8,745 bases of DNA from Tateyamaria sp. (lineage in GTDB: Bacteria > Pseudomonadota > Alphaproteobacteria > Rhodobacterales > Rhodobacteraceae): assembly GCA_018668195.1 (NCBI GenBank), contig JABITU010000001.1, forward strand, positions 1 through 8,745. Reading direction: 5' to 3'. Position numbers and translations under genes: made by a program. Of the stretch, positions 1 to 7,788 are shown in pieces. The notes under the pieces are model-generated. The model did not search any database and had not been told where the DNA came from. It saw nothing but the letters and a program-made list of their open reading frames with translations. Within the stretch, counting starts at the first letter, position 1. Every line of letters begins with the position of its first letter.

Positions 1-61
1 CTGTACCGGTCTTGGCAGAGCCCATACCGGCGGCGCGCTTGCGGTCGGTCAAGTAACGCAT
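1..61 (-). CDS. sdhD: Succinate dehydrogenase membrane anchor subunit SdhD (N-terminal fragment)
   Basis: Only the first 20 codons are in the window; the gene runs off the left edge. The peptide begins MRYLTDRKRAAGMGSAKTGT, which matches the basic, Gly/Ser-rich N-terminus known from alphaproteobacterial SdhD before its first membrane helix. SdhD pairs with SdhC to hold heme b and the ubiquinone site of complex II in the inner membrane. The start is supported by a strong Shine-Dalgarno (TAAGGAG) ending 6 bases upstream, in which the TAA is the stop codon of sdhC. Only 10 bases separate the two genes, so they should be translated from one message. sdhA and sdhB are expected beyond the edge but are not seen. 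Confidence 0.9.
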   Translation of the reverse strand, partial: MRYLTDRKRAAGMGSAKTGT

Positions 62-71
62 GGTATTCTCC

Positions 72-455
72 TTACACAATCGCAACAGTGAGTATTGTCA
101 GCACAAAAGAGCCTACAATCACAGCCCAGCCAAGCTTTTCCGCAGTCTGAATGCCAAGGCCAATGCCGTTGTCCCAGATCAGGTGCCGGAGGCCAGCCAA
201 TGTGTGATACCATAGCCCCCAAAGTGACAGCAGCATGACCAACTTTCCAAAAATACTGGTCAGCGCACTATCTGCTAAGGCAAAATACTCAGCCGAGGTT
301 GAAGCCGCCAGTAACCACCAAACAACCAGCAGCGCAGAGATCAACAAAGCATTGCCCGTGATCCGCGTGAGGATCGATGTCATCGAAGTAAGCTGCGGTC
401 GGTAGATTGACAGGTGCGGCGATAGCGGTCGGTTGCCCCTATTTACGTCGGCCAT
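72..455 (-). CDS. sdhC: Succinate dehydrogenase cytochrome b556 subunit SdhC
   Basis: A 127-residue inner-membrane subunit of succinate:ubiquinone oxidoreductase (TCA cycle and respiratory chain). The N-terminus carries the family signature RPLSPHLSIYR (residues 9-19) followed by TSILTRITG (26-34). Three hydrophobic helices lie at about 34-52, 66-88 and 108-126. WYHTLAGLRHL (82-92) contains His84, which by alignment from memory corresponds to the E. coli SdhC axial heme ligand His84, and His91. Ser27 and Arg31 of the quinone-site motif are kept, while the position equal to E. coli His30 is Thr30. I recall this also in related Paracoccus/Rhodobacter proteins, so it is probably lineage-typical. 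The start has an AAGGGGAT ribosome site 6 bases upstream. It is first in the sdhCD order, and a palindrome centred about 140 bases upstream probably controls it. Confidence 0.95.
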   Translation of the reverse strand: MADVNRGNRPLSPHLSIYRPQLTSMTSILTRITGNALLISALLVVWWLLAASTSAEYFALADSALTSIFGKLVMLLSLWGLWYHTLAGLRHLIWDNGIGLGIQTAEKLGWAVIVGSFVLTILTVAIV

Positions 456-816
456 GTTTCATCCCCTTTTTGTTCCTTGCCGACACTAACGTATTTTGTG
501 CCCAAGTCACCCATCACTAAGCAACAAATAGCGCGGTGTTTTGGCACATAACGGAAATTATTTGCACTTGTGACCACTGAGAAAAATTTTGTGATCGCAA
601 AATTTCAGTTATTGCCTCACAAACCGGCCTACAAACATATTTTTCGTTGGCGATGCCGATTGGTTTGTCTCTGGCGCCGCTGATTCCATTTTTAATGAGT
701 CGCCGGCTGAGTGACCTCCCATCAAAGCGAAACCGCGCTGATTTACCTGAGCACAGTTAAAAAATGATCGCGCTGTCATGTGTCTTCTATGCATAACACC
801 TCTGACTGATAGATAG
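456..816. other. Intergenic region between mch and sdhC, with the sdh promoter
   Basis: This 361-base gap has no convincing gene. It is AT-rich around 540-605 and contains the palindrome at 584-605, listed separately. The sdhC promoter must lie between that palindrome and 456, but I cannot pick a clear -35/-10 pair. No hairpin followed by a T-tract was found after the mch stop, so some read-through from mch into sdhC is possible. A 61-codon minus-strand frame (609-794) has a GAGG 4 bases before its ATG but is rich in codons the neighbours avoid (AGA, TCA, TTA, GGA), so I leave it out as a gene. Confidence 0.6.
584..605. promoter_or_regulatory. 22-bp palindrome upstream of sdhC, probable operator
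   Basis: The arms AAATTTTG and CAAAATTT flank TGATCG. Only one base pair either side of the central GATC breaks perfect symmetry. The core ATTTTGTGATCGC recurs as ATTTTGTGATCAC in both arms of the inverted repeat at 6418-6458 before sucC. The centre lies about 140 bases upstream of the sdhC start. Its symmetry and recurrence fit the binding site of a dimeric regulator of TCA genes. Which regulator is not shown by the sequence. AkgR and CceR are known regulators of this pathway in Rhodobacter sphaeroides, but I cannot match their motifs from memory. Confidence 0.65.
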
Positions 817-1857
817 TCAAAGGGTTTTGCATGGCATCAATGCCCAATAGTCTAGATCTAGTAAAACATGGCGCCGGTACTTGGCATCATCACCTCTAAG
901 GTCAAACGCATCGCCGCCCTTTGTCGCAACCAGCCGCAGACGAATTGCTGCCACGCCCGGGGCCTTCGTCGGCGCTTTGTCCAGCACTTCTGACCAAGCC
1001 CGGATTGTATCGCCAGCAAGACAGGGATTGGCATGCGCACCACCATTCAGGCCAACCATCATCTGCGCATTGGCCAACCCATTGAACGACAACGCGCGCG
1101 CCATCGAAATTACATGCCCACCATAGATCAGCCGCGTCCCGTCTGGCCGGGCTGAGGTATCAAAATGCACCTTGGCCGTGTTCTGCCACAGTCGAGTGGC
1201 CATCATGTGTTCGGCCTCTTCAACCGTGACGCCATCCACATGGTCAATATGTTCACCAATTTCGTAATCATCCCAACTGTGCGGCTCACCAGCGAGGCCA
1301 TAGTCATAGTTGGTAAAGTCCAGGTCTGCAGGCACCACCAGTTGCTCAGGCAACAGAGCAGGGGCAAGCGTGGGGATCACTGTTTCGGGGGTTGGGGCGC
1401 CCCGGTTGCCCTTGCGAACCATGACCCATCGAACATATTCAAGCACCGGCTTGTCGTCCTGATTCAAGCCCGTTGTACGCACCCAAACGACGCCAGACTT
1501 ACCGTTGGAGTTTTCCTTGACCCCGATCACTTCGGACCGTGACCGCAACGTATCGCCCGGCCATACGGGTGCCAACCAGCGCCCCTCTGCATAGCCCAAA
1601 TTAGCAACCGCGTTCAGTGACACATCGGGTACGGTTTTCCCAAAAATCACATGAAACGCGATCATGTCATCCAGCGGCGACGCTGTCAGCCCGCATTTCT
1701 GGGCAAATTCATCCGATGAATACAGCGCATGCCGCGCAGGATATAGCATATGGTAAAGCGCCCGCTCGCCCCCTGATACCGTGCGCGGCACTGCGTGTTC
1801 AATGACATCACCGGGTCGGTAATCTTCAAAGAAACGGCCCGCATTGGTCTTGGCCAT
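817..1857 (-). CDS. mch: Mesaconyl-CoA hydratase (beta-methylmalyl-CoA dehydratase), MaoC/hot-dog fold
   Basis: A 346-residue double hot-dog enzyme that interconverts mesaconyl-CoA and (2R,3S)-beta-methylmalyl-CoA in the ethylmalonyl-CoA pathway of acetyl-CoA assimilation; cytosolic. The N-terminal half holds FFEDYRPGDVIEH (9-21) and the C-terminal half holds TRLWQNTAKVHFD (221-233), RPDGTRLIYGGHVIS (237-251) and FNGLANAQ (258-265), all typical of Mch as I recall the family; the length is also typical. The open frame extends 42 codons further upstream, but ATG 1857 is preferred. It begins the conserved MAKTNAGRFFEDY, has a GGGGAG ribosome site 5 bases upstream, and overlaps the stop of the preceding DUF1737 gene by one base (TAATG), a translational-coupling arrangement. 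The linked mcl2 gene supports the assignment over a generic MaoC dehydratase. Confidence 0.93.
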   Translation of the reverse strand: MAKTNAGRFFEDYRPGDVIEHAVPRTVSGGERALYHMLYPARHALYSSDEFAQKCGLTASPLDDMIAFHVIFGKTVPDVSLNAVANLGYAEGRWLAPVWPGDTLRSRSEVIGVKENSNGKSGVVWVRTTGLNQDDKPVLEYVRWVMVRKGNRGAPTPETVIPTLAPALLPEQLVVPADLDFTNYDYGLAGEPHSWDDYEIGEHIDHVDGVTVEEAEHMMATRLWQNTAKVHFDTSARPDGTRLIYGGHVISMARALSFNGLANAQMMVGLNGGAHANPCLAGDTIRAWSEVLDKAPTKAPGVAAIRLRLVATKGGDAFDLRGDDAKYRRHVLLDLDYWALMPCKTL

Positions 1858-2060
1858 TATTGCTCCCCTAATTTGATGTCTGCCGTGTAAGTGCCGGGTA
1901 CGTCTTTGGTCACGGCCTGCCCGCTGCGCATGACACCAGCGTCGTGATCCCAAGTCTGGGTTGGGCTGCCATGCAGCACCCACCCTTTGTTCAACGCATC
2001 CGCGACCTTATGACAAAAGGCCGACGTGTCCTCTTCGGATAAAAAACGATAAAGCTTCAT
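1857..2060 (-). CDS. DUF1737 small protein
   Basis: A 67-residue, apparently cytosolic protein without a signal peptide or membrane helix. It starts MKLYRFLSEEDTSAFCHKV and continues with ALNKGWVLHGSPT (about 23-35) and a GQAVTKDVPG segment (about 47-56). This pattern of a Trp/Gly-rich stretch followed by GQAV matches the small DUF1737 family, whose function is not known. The frame is open for 18 more codons upstream, but ATG 2060 begins the conserved MKLYR and lies just 4 bases after the NnrU-family stop. Its ribosome site is weak, so it probably depends on coupling to the upstream gene. It overlaps the mch start by one base, which points to co-expression with the mesaconyl-CoA hydratase. 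Confidence 0.85.
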   Translation of the reverse strand: MKLYRFLSEEDTSAFCHKVADALNKGWVLHGSPTQTWDHDAGVMRSGQAVTKDVPGTYTADIKLGEQ

Positions 2061-2064
2061 GAGA

Positions 2065-2619
2065 TTAAGCCGGGAATGGCCAGACGCCGAGCCAGCTGTG
2101 GATATAACCAACAATCACCAACAGGATGACAGAAGCCACCGCGAACATCGCGTCCTTGGCATAAGTGCCTACTGGGTTTGGTGCCCAGTTCGGCTCAGCC
2201 GCATTGATCATCCGGGCCGAAGCGACCGCCCAGACCAAAAGGCCGCCAAACATCAGAAAAGACGCCAGATCGCCATTCACAAGCAAATGCGCCCCCGCCC
2301 AAACGCCAAATCCGACCAGCATAGGGTGGCGCATGCCAGATGCCAGCTTGCCTTTTTTCGGGGCCGGACTGAGCAGAAACAAAGCGATCAGCATCGCTAG
2401 GTTGTTGATGTGTATTAGAAAAGATGGAGGATTCCAGACAGGTACAAAGTCTGTGCCCCGATAGCCTATGACCATCAGCACAATCCCAAGCCCGATGGCC
2501 GCAGCCATCATGCCTTTGCCCGTGTCGTCCATAGCGGCGCGCCGCGCTGGCGCCACCCGTTTGAACACATGTGCCGCCCACCACAGGCCAACGCCTGCCA
2601 ACAAAACGATCCAATACAT
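2065..2619 (-). CDS. NnrU-family integral membrane protein
   Basis: A 184-residue inner-membrane protein with four to six hydrophobic segments (about 1-18, 36-53, 67-84, 99-114, 119-136, 157-177). The motif GMRHPMLVGFGVWAGAHLL (95-113), with HP in a cytosol-membrane junction and a following GDLASFLMFGG, is the NnrU signature. NnrU was named from a nitric-oxide-related gene cluster in Rhodobacter, but its biochemical role is unsettled and members also occur away from denitrification genes. His17, His98, His111 and His174 lie in or near helices and could bind heme or metal, which is inference only. The ATG is 3 bases after the mcl2 stop with an AAAGGA ribosome site inside the mcl2 end, so it is an operon member. 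No denitrification gene is visible nearby. Confidence 0.88.
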   Translation of the reverse strand: MYWIVLLAGVGLWWAAHVFKRVAPARRAAMDDTGKGMMAAAIGLGIVLMVIGYRGTDFVPVWNPPSFLIHINNLAMLIALFLLSPAPKKGKLASGMRHPMLVGFGVWAGAHLLVNGDLASFLMFGGLLVWAVASARMINAAEPNWAPNPVGTYAKDAMFAVASVILLVIVGYIHSWLGVWPFPA

Positions 2620-2622
2620 AAC

Positions 2623-3477
2623 TTATTCCTTTTGCATGGCTGCGATGGCTTCAGCCTTGGCCAAAACTTCGCGTGCGGTCACGATGTGCAGATTTTCAAC
2701 GATCCGTCCATCCACAACCGCCACGCCCTGGCCGCTCGCCTCAACTGTATCAAAGGCTTCGATTTGGCGGCGGGCCAGATTAAGATCTGCTTCAGAAGGG
2801 GAAAAAGCAGCATTTGCCACTGCCAATTGCGCCGGATGTATCAAAGTCTTGCCATCGAACCCCATGTCACGCCCCTGCGTGCATTCAACCTCCAACCCCT
2901 CCTCATCTTTGAACGCATTGTAAACACCGTCGACAATCGCCAGCCCATGCGCTTTCGCCGCCAGAAGGCACAGGCCAAGCCCGGTTTGCAGCGGCAGTCG
3001 GTCAGAGCGGAACCGGGTTTGCAATTCCTTGGCCAGATCATTCGTCCCCATGACCATCCCTTGCAACTTTGGATGAGCGGCGATTTGTGCAGCGTTCAGC
3101 ATTCCCAGCGGGGTTTCCATCATGGCCCAGAGCGGCATATCTCCGGTTATTGCAGCCAGCCTATCAAGGTCTGACGGGTGTGAGACCTTGGGCAAAAGCA
3201 CCGCATCGCCCCCCATTTCAACGGCTGCAGCCGCATCATCCGCACCCCATTTCGTATCCAATCCGTTGATCCGGATTATCCGCATCCTTGCGCCATAGCC
3301 CCCAGTTGCCAACGCTTCGGCCAATGTCTTTCGCGCAGATTCTTTCTCATCGACAGAGACCGCATCTTCGAGGTCAAAGATAATCGCGTCCGTCGGTAAA
3401 CCCCGCGCTTTGTCCAGTGCGCGTGGCTTTGAACCGGGAATATAAAGAACCGAACGCAAAGGTCGAGAAGTAGCCAT
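2623..3477 (-). CDS. mcl2: (3S)-malyl-CoA thioesterase, CitE-like (Mcl2)
   Basis: A 284-residue TIM-barrel protein of the HpcH/HpaI-CitE superfamily. Visible motifs are LYIPGSKPRAL (11-21), IFDLEDAV (33-40), RIIRINGLDTKWG (66-78), LLPKV (94-98), METPLG (120-125) and MGTNDLAKEL (143-152). Glu121 and Asp147 are the expected Mg2+ ligands, spaced as in the CitE family, and DGKTLIHPAQL (208-218) closes the site. In R. sphaeroides a paralogue of malyl-CoA lyase at the same locus hydrolyses (3S)-malyl-CoA to malate and CoA. I assign this role from the shorter length and the linkage to mch and sdh. An alternative is a lyase such as Mcl1. The frame also offers ATG 3519, but that start lacks a ribosome site, whereas ATG 3477 has GCGGAAT 6 bases upstream and begins just before the conserved domain. 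Confidence 0.85.
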   Translation of the reverse strand: MATSRPLRSVLYIPGSKPRALDKARGLPTDAIIFDLEDAVSVDEKESARKTLAEALATGGYGARMRIIRINGLDTKWGADDAAAAVEMGGDAVLLPKVSHPSDLDRLAAITGDMPLWAMMETPLGMLNAAQIAAHPKLQGMVMGTNDLAKELQTRFRSDRLPLQTGLGLCLLAAKAHGLAIVDGVYNAFKDEEGLEVECTQGRDMGFDGKTLIHPAQLAVANAAFSPSEADLNLARRQIEAFDTVEASGQGVAVVDGRIVENLHIVTAREVLAKAEAIAAMQKE

Positions 3478-3809
3478 TAGAGATTCCGCATTGTTATAAA
3501 GTTGCGTCGAACTGGACATTTTTTTGCAGATAGTTCAAGGGCAATAATGCCGCGATGCAGCAAATTTCTTACGTTCCAATTGGCAGCGTCAGGTTGCAAA
3601 GGACGCCGCGCGAAGCATTAACCATTATTTCAATGACAGACCGCAGGATCTTTTGATCACGCACCATCTGAAGGGCTGTTTTGGAACGACTACCTAAAAG
3701 TTTCAGAGCTAGGACAAGGAGCAACGACGCAACTGGGCTGCCCGCTAAGCCCGCAAAACTCGGCGGCTCAGATGATCAGAGGTGCTTTTGTTGGGAAAGG
3801 TCGAATAAT
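3478..3809. other. Divergent intergenic region, mcl2 operon and secreted-protein promoters
   Basis: This 332-base gap separates the minus-strand mcl2 operon from a plus-strand secreted protein and must hold both promoters. If mcl2 starts at 3519 it is 42 bases shorter. A short AT-rich stretch lies at about 3615-3635. GATCTTTTGATC at 3647-3658, continuing into AC, resembles the core of the sdh/suc palindromes (TGATCAC) but lacks the preceding TG, so I do not call it the same site. CCAATTGG near 3576-3583 is a short palindrome. I see no terminator, RNA gene or convincing -35/-10 pair. Confidence 0.5.
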
Positions 3810-4139
3810 ATGAAGCAGATGATCAAATTTTTGGCAATGTTTGCCCGGGGTTTAGCGGCTACGGTCGCGTTAATCGCCACCGGTGCGGATGCCCAAAACG
3901 CCCGCAACTGTGCGCCGCGTGATCAGGTGGTAACACGGCTGGCAGAGGGGTACGGCGAAACCCGCCAGTCTATCGGACTGGGCGCAAACAATTCTGTGAT
4001 CGAAGTTTTTGCGTCGGATGAAAGCAGCACGTGGACGATCACCATGACTGCACCCAATGGCATCATCTGCTTGATAGCCAGCGGCCAGGCGTTCGAAATG
4101 CTCGCCGAATCCCTGCCCATCAACAGCAACGACGCTTGA
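3810..4139 (+). CDS. Small secreted protein of unknown function
   Basis: A 109-residue protein. The N-terminus has two lysines followed by a hydrophobic run (about 8-24) and the signal-peptidase-I-like site ADA/QN after residue 28, giving a mature periplasmic or secreted protein of about 81 residues. The mature part has two cysteines (Cys34 and Cys87) that could form a disulfide, and the segments RLAEGYGETRQSIGLG (43-58), VIEVFASD (63-70), TWTITMTAPNG (74-84) and CLIASGQAFE (87-96). I recall similar anonymous proteins in Rhodobacterales but no assigned function. The frame is open 43 codons upstream, but ATG 3810 begins the signal peptide and has a GGAAAGG ribosome site. Downstream lies a convergent permease gene, so it is probably monocistronic. 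Confidence 0.85.
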   Translation: MKQMIKFLAMFARGLAATVALIATGADAQNARNCAPRDQVVTRLAEGYGETRQSIGLGANNSVIEVFASDESSTWTITMTAPNGIICLIASGQAFEMLAESLPINSNDA

Positions 4140-4161
4140 GGCCGATGCGTGCTTCAAGCGA

Positions 4162-4187
4162 GCAAGGCGCATTGACATGTGCCTTGT
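4162..4187 (+). terminator. Hairpin after the secreted-protein gene, weak terminator candidate
   Basis: GCAAGGCGCA (4162-4171) can pair with TGTGCCTTGT (4178-4187) across a 6-base loop. This gives ten pairs, two of them G-U wobbles that form only in the plus-strand transcript. It lies 22 bases after the stop at 4139 and before the convergent permease gene. No T-tract follows, so if it ends transcription it is a weak or factor-assisted terminator. Confidence 0.35.
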
Positions 4188-4254
4188 TCACGATCTGTAG
4201 GCACGTGTATGCATGCAAATCATTTGGACATGTCTGCCGTCATGCTTAGGCTGT

Positions 4255-6134
<1,880 letters not shown>

Positions 6135-6173
6135 ACTAAACCATCAGTGCTGATCACTGTTTCCGGCGTAATG

Positions 6174-6214
6174 AAAAATAGTGGTGGGCCAGATAGGATT
6201 GTATCTGGCCCACC
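6174..6214 (-). terminator. Strong hairpin with a T-tract on the minus strand
   Basis: A perfect 13-bp stem (GGTGGGCCAGATA at 6183-6195 with its complement at 6202-6214) closes a 6-base loop. Read on the minus strand it is followed within two bases by TATTTTT (6180-6174), the form of a Rho-independent terminator. Read on the plus strand, about 50 bases after mdh, no T-tract follows. It should therefore end a transcript coming from the sucC side, and may also slow or end mdh transcripts through the stem alone. Confidence 0.75.
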
Positions 6215-6228
6215 TCACAGCGCCGACT

Positions 6229-6357
6229 TTATGTCGAACAGCTGCTGCCCATCTGAACATCCGGCGCCACGATCTTTCTTTTAAGTAAATACATACGCAT
6301 CATCACCAGGGTTTTGGGGTTGTAAGAGTGAACAATCCAGCCCCGAGCAATTACCAT
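6229..6357 (-). CDS. Possible small ORF in the mdh-sucC gap (unrecognised, possibly frameshifted)
   Basis: A 42-codon minus-strand frame starting MVIARGWIVHSYN and ending GSSCST. The stop lies 14 bases before the minus-strand terminator hairpin, which suggests a real transcript. The frame stays open 19 codons further upstream (reading RIVEVQAADANRAM into the ATG), back to a TGA formed within the ATGA at 6418. Removing one A there would give an ATG-started protein of about 62 residues, so this may be a broken gene, or the region may be an untranslated small RNA. The only ATG in the readable frame lacks a clear ribosome site and third-position GC is not strongly raised. The C-terminal part is basic (MRMYLLKRK). 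I do not recognise a family. Confidence 0.3.
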   Translation of the reverse strand: MVIARGWIVHSYNPKTLVMMRMYLLKRKIVAPDVQMGSSCST

Positions 6358-6417
6358 GGCTCGATTTGCGTCAGCGGCTTGAACCTCAACGATACGAATC
6401 CCAAATACCGGCGTTCA

Positions 6418-6458
6418 TATTTTGTGATCACACTTTAAAAACGCGTGATCACAAAATA
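6418..6458. promoter_or_regulatory. Long inverted repeat upstream of sucC, probable operator pair
   Basis: Two perfect 14-base arms, TATTTTGTGATCAC (6418-6431) and GTGATCACAAAATA (6445-6458), are separated by 13 bases. Each arm contains the self-complementary TGATCA. The word ATTTTGTGATCRC is shared with the palindrome at 584-605 before sdhC. The arm centres lie about 115-140 bases before the sucC ATG, like the site before sdhC. The surrounding 6418-6475 stretch is very AT-rich and would also cover the start of any minus-strand transcript. No A/T tract placement suggests a terminator; an operator binding two dimers is the better reading. Confidence 0.65.
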
Positions 6459-6565
6459 AAAAATTATCCCGAAAAACTGTGCTAGTGGCATCTTAGCCAT
6501 TTACGCAGCTTCAAAAATTCGTCGAATAGGGTCGAACCTGACGTTGAATACGGGACCAAACTGAT

Positions 6566-7759
6566 ATGAACATCCATGAATACCAAGCCAAAGCCCTTTT
6601 GCGCAGCTACGGGGCTCCGGTCTCTGACGGGCGCGTCGTCCTTCGGGCAGAAGACGCCAAGACTGCCGCAGGCGCGTTGGACGGGCCATTGTGGGTGGTC
6701 AAGGCACAAATCCACGCTGGCGGCCGGGGCAAAGGTTCGTTCAAAGAAATTGATGCCGGCGACAAAGGTGGTGTACGCTTAACGAAATCGGTCGAGGAAG
6801 CTGCTGAAGAAGCCAAAAAGATGCTGGGGCGCACACTGGTTACCCATCAGACGGGTCCAATCGGCAAGCAAGTGAACCGCATCTATATCGAGGATGGGTC
6901 AGGCATCGAAACAGAGCTTTACCTTGCCTTACTTGTTGATCGTCAGACGAGCCGCGTTAGCTTTGTCTGTTCCACCGAAGGCGGCATGGACATCGAAGAA
7001 GTCGCAGCGTCGACACCCGAAAAAATCCTAAGCTTCTCAGTCGATCCAGCCACTGGATATCAGGCGTTCCACGGACGCCGCATCGCGTTTTCGTTGGGCC
7101 TGGCCGGAAAGCAAGTCAAACAATGTGTTGGCCTGATGGGCCTGCTCTATAAAGCGTTTGTCGAAAAAGACATGGAGATGCTGGAAATCAACCCGTTGAT
7201 TGTGACCGACAGTGGTGATCTGAAAGTACTCGATGCCAAAGTATCGTTTGATGGTAACGCCATGTACCGCCATGCAGATATCAATGAGCTGCGCGACGAA
7301 ACTGAAGAAGACCCCAAAGAACTCGCCGCTTCCAAATACGATCTGAACTACATCGCTCTTGATGGCGAAATTGGCTGCATGGTCAACGGTGCTGGCCTTG
7401 CCATGGCGACGATGGACATCATCAAGCTTTACGGTGCTGAGCCAGCCAACTTTCTTGATGTGGGTGGCGGTGCAACCAAAGAAAAGGTGACAGAGGCGTT
7501 CAAGATCATCACCTCAGATCCACAGGTCAAAGGTATTTTGGTCAACATCTTTGGCGGCATCATGCGCTGCGATGTGATCGCAGATGGCGTTGTCGCTGCG
7601 GTGAAAGAAGTTGGCCTGAAAGTGCCATTAGTTGTGCGGCTTGAGGGCACGAATGTGCAGCAGGGCAAAGATATCATCAACAATTCTGGCCTTGACGTGA
7701 TTGCGGCTGACGACCTCAAGGACGGCGCCCAAAAGATAGTTGTAGCTGTCAAAGGCTAA
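6566..7759 (+). CDS. sucC: Succinyl-CoA synthetase (ADP-forming) beta subunit SucC
   Basis: A 397-residue ATP-grasp protein that, with SucD, converts succinyl-CoA plus ADP and phosphate to succinate, ATP and CoA. Lys46 in [14 protein letters not shown] (44-57) and the GRGKG loop form the nucleotide site. EINPLIV (207-213) and LDAKVSFD (222-229) carry the Mg2+ ligands Asn209 and Asp223, spaced as Asn199 and Asp213 in E. coli. [11 protein letters not shown] (274-284), [15 protein letters not shown] (327-341) and [13 protein letters not shown] (358-370) form the C-terminal interface domain. Length and motifs are complete. The start [12 protein letters not shown] is the standard N-terminus; its ribosome site (GGGA, 10 bases upstream) is modest. 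A glycosyltransferase gene begins 29 bases after its stop, separating it from sucD. Expression is probably governed by the inverted repeat upstream. Confidence 0.98.
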   Translation: MNIHEYQAKALLRSYGAPVSDGRVVLRAEDAKTAAGALDGPLWVVKAQIHAGGRGKGSFKEIDAGDKGGVRLTKSVEEAAEEAKKMLGRTLVTHQTGPIGKQVNRIYIEDGSGIETELYLALLVDRQTSRVSFVCSTEGGMDIEEVAASTPEKILSFSVDPATGYQAFHGRRIAFSLGLAGKQVKQCVGLMGLLYKAFVEKDMEMLEINPLIVTDSGDLKVLDAKVSFDGNAMYRHADINELRDETEEDPKELAASKYDLNYIALDGEIGCMVNGAGLAMATMDIIKLYGAEPANFLDVGGGATKEKVTEAFKIITSDPQVKGILVNIFGGIMRCDVIADGVVAAVKEVGLKVPLVVRLEGTNVQQGKDIINNSGLDVIAADDLKDGAQKIVVAVKG

Positions 7760-7788
7760 GCCGTACGTATCGACGAGAAAGTTAGCTA

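Larger units (their letters stand above)
6135..6565. other. Intergenic region between mdh and sucC
   Basis: This 431-base gap is unusually structured. From left to right it holds a short hairpin 10 bases after mdh (CAGTG/CACTG at 6145-6158, followed by TTT, a weak end signal for mdh), the strong minus-strand terminator at 6174-6214, the possible minus-strand small ORF at 6229-6357, and the inverted repeat at 6418-6458. About 107 bases lead from there to sucC and must hold its promoter and 5' leader. I cannot name a -35/-10 pair with confidence. Confidence 0.6.

Noticed and set aside
609..794. 61-codon minus-strand frame just after mch, with a GAGG 4 bases before its ATG
   Set aside because: It is rich in AGA, TCA, TTA and GGA codons that the neighbouring genes rarely use, shows no recognisable motif, and occupies the sdhC upstream region. 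More likely chance, although the ribosome-site-like sequence is noted.
1858..1983. 42-codon upstream extension of the mch frame
   Set aside because: It overlaps the DUF1737 gene, reads as a low-complexity Arg/His-rich sequence, and the conserved N-terminus with a good ribosome site begins at 1857.
2059..2923. Long plus-strand open frames opposite the NnrU-family and mcl2 genes
   Set aside because: They lie antisense to well-supported genes and their sequences (runs of Arg/His/Gln/Pro) are typical of shadow frames.
3647..3660. GATCTTTTGATCAC as a further copy of the sdh/suc operator
   Set aside because: It shares only TGATCAC and lacks the preceding TTTTG and the flanking symmetry; the 7-base match alone can occur by chance. 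A similar TGATCAC at 6151-6157 after mdh was rejected for the same reason.
3681..3809. 43-codon upstream extension of the secreted-protein frame
   Set aside because: It would bury the signal peptide inside the protein; ATG 3810 has a clear ribosome site directly upstream.
4190..4254. Terminator for the permease gene in the convergent gap
   Set aside because: Only very short palindromes (TGCATGCA, GACATGTC) are present and none is followed by a T-tract on the minus strand.
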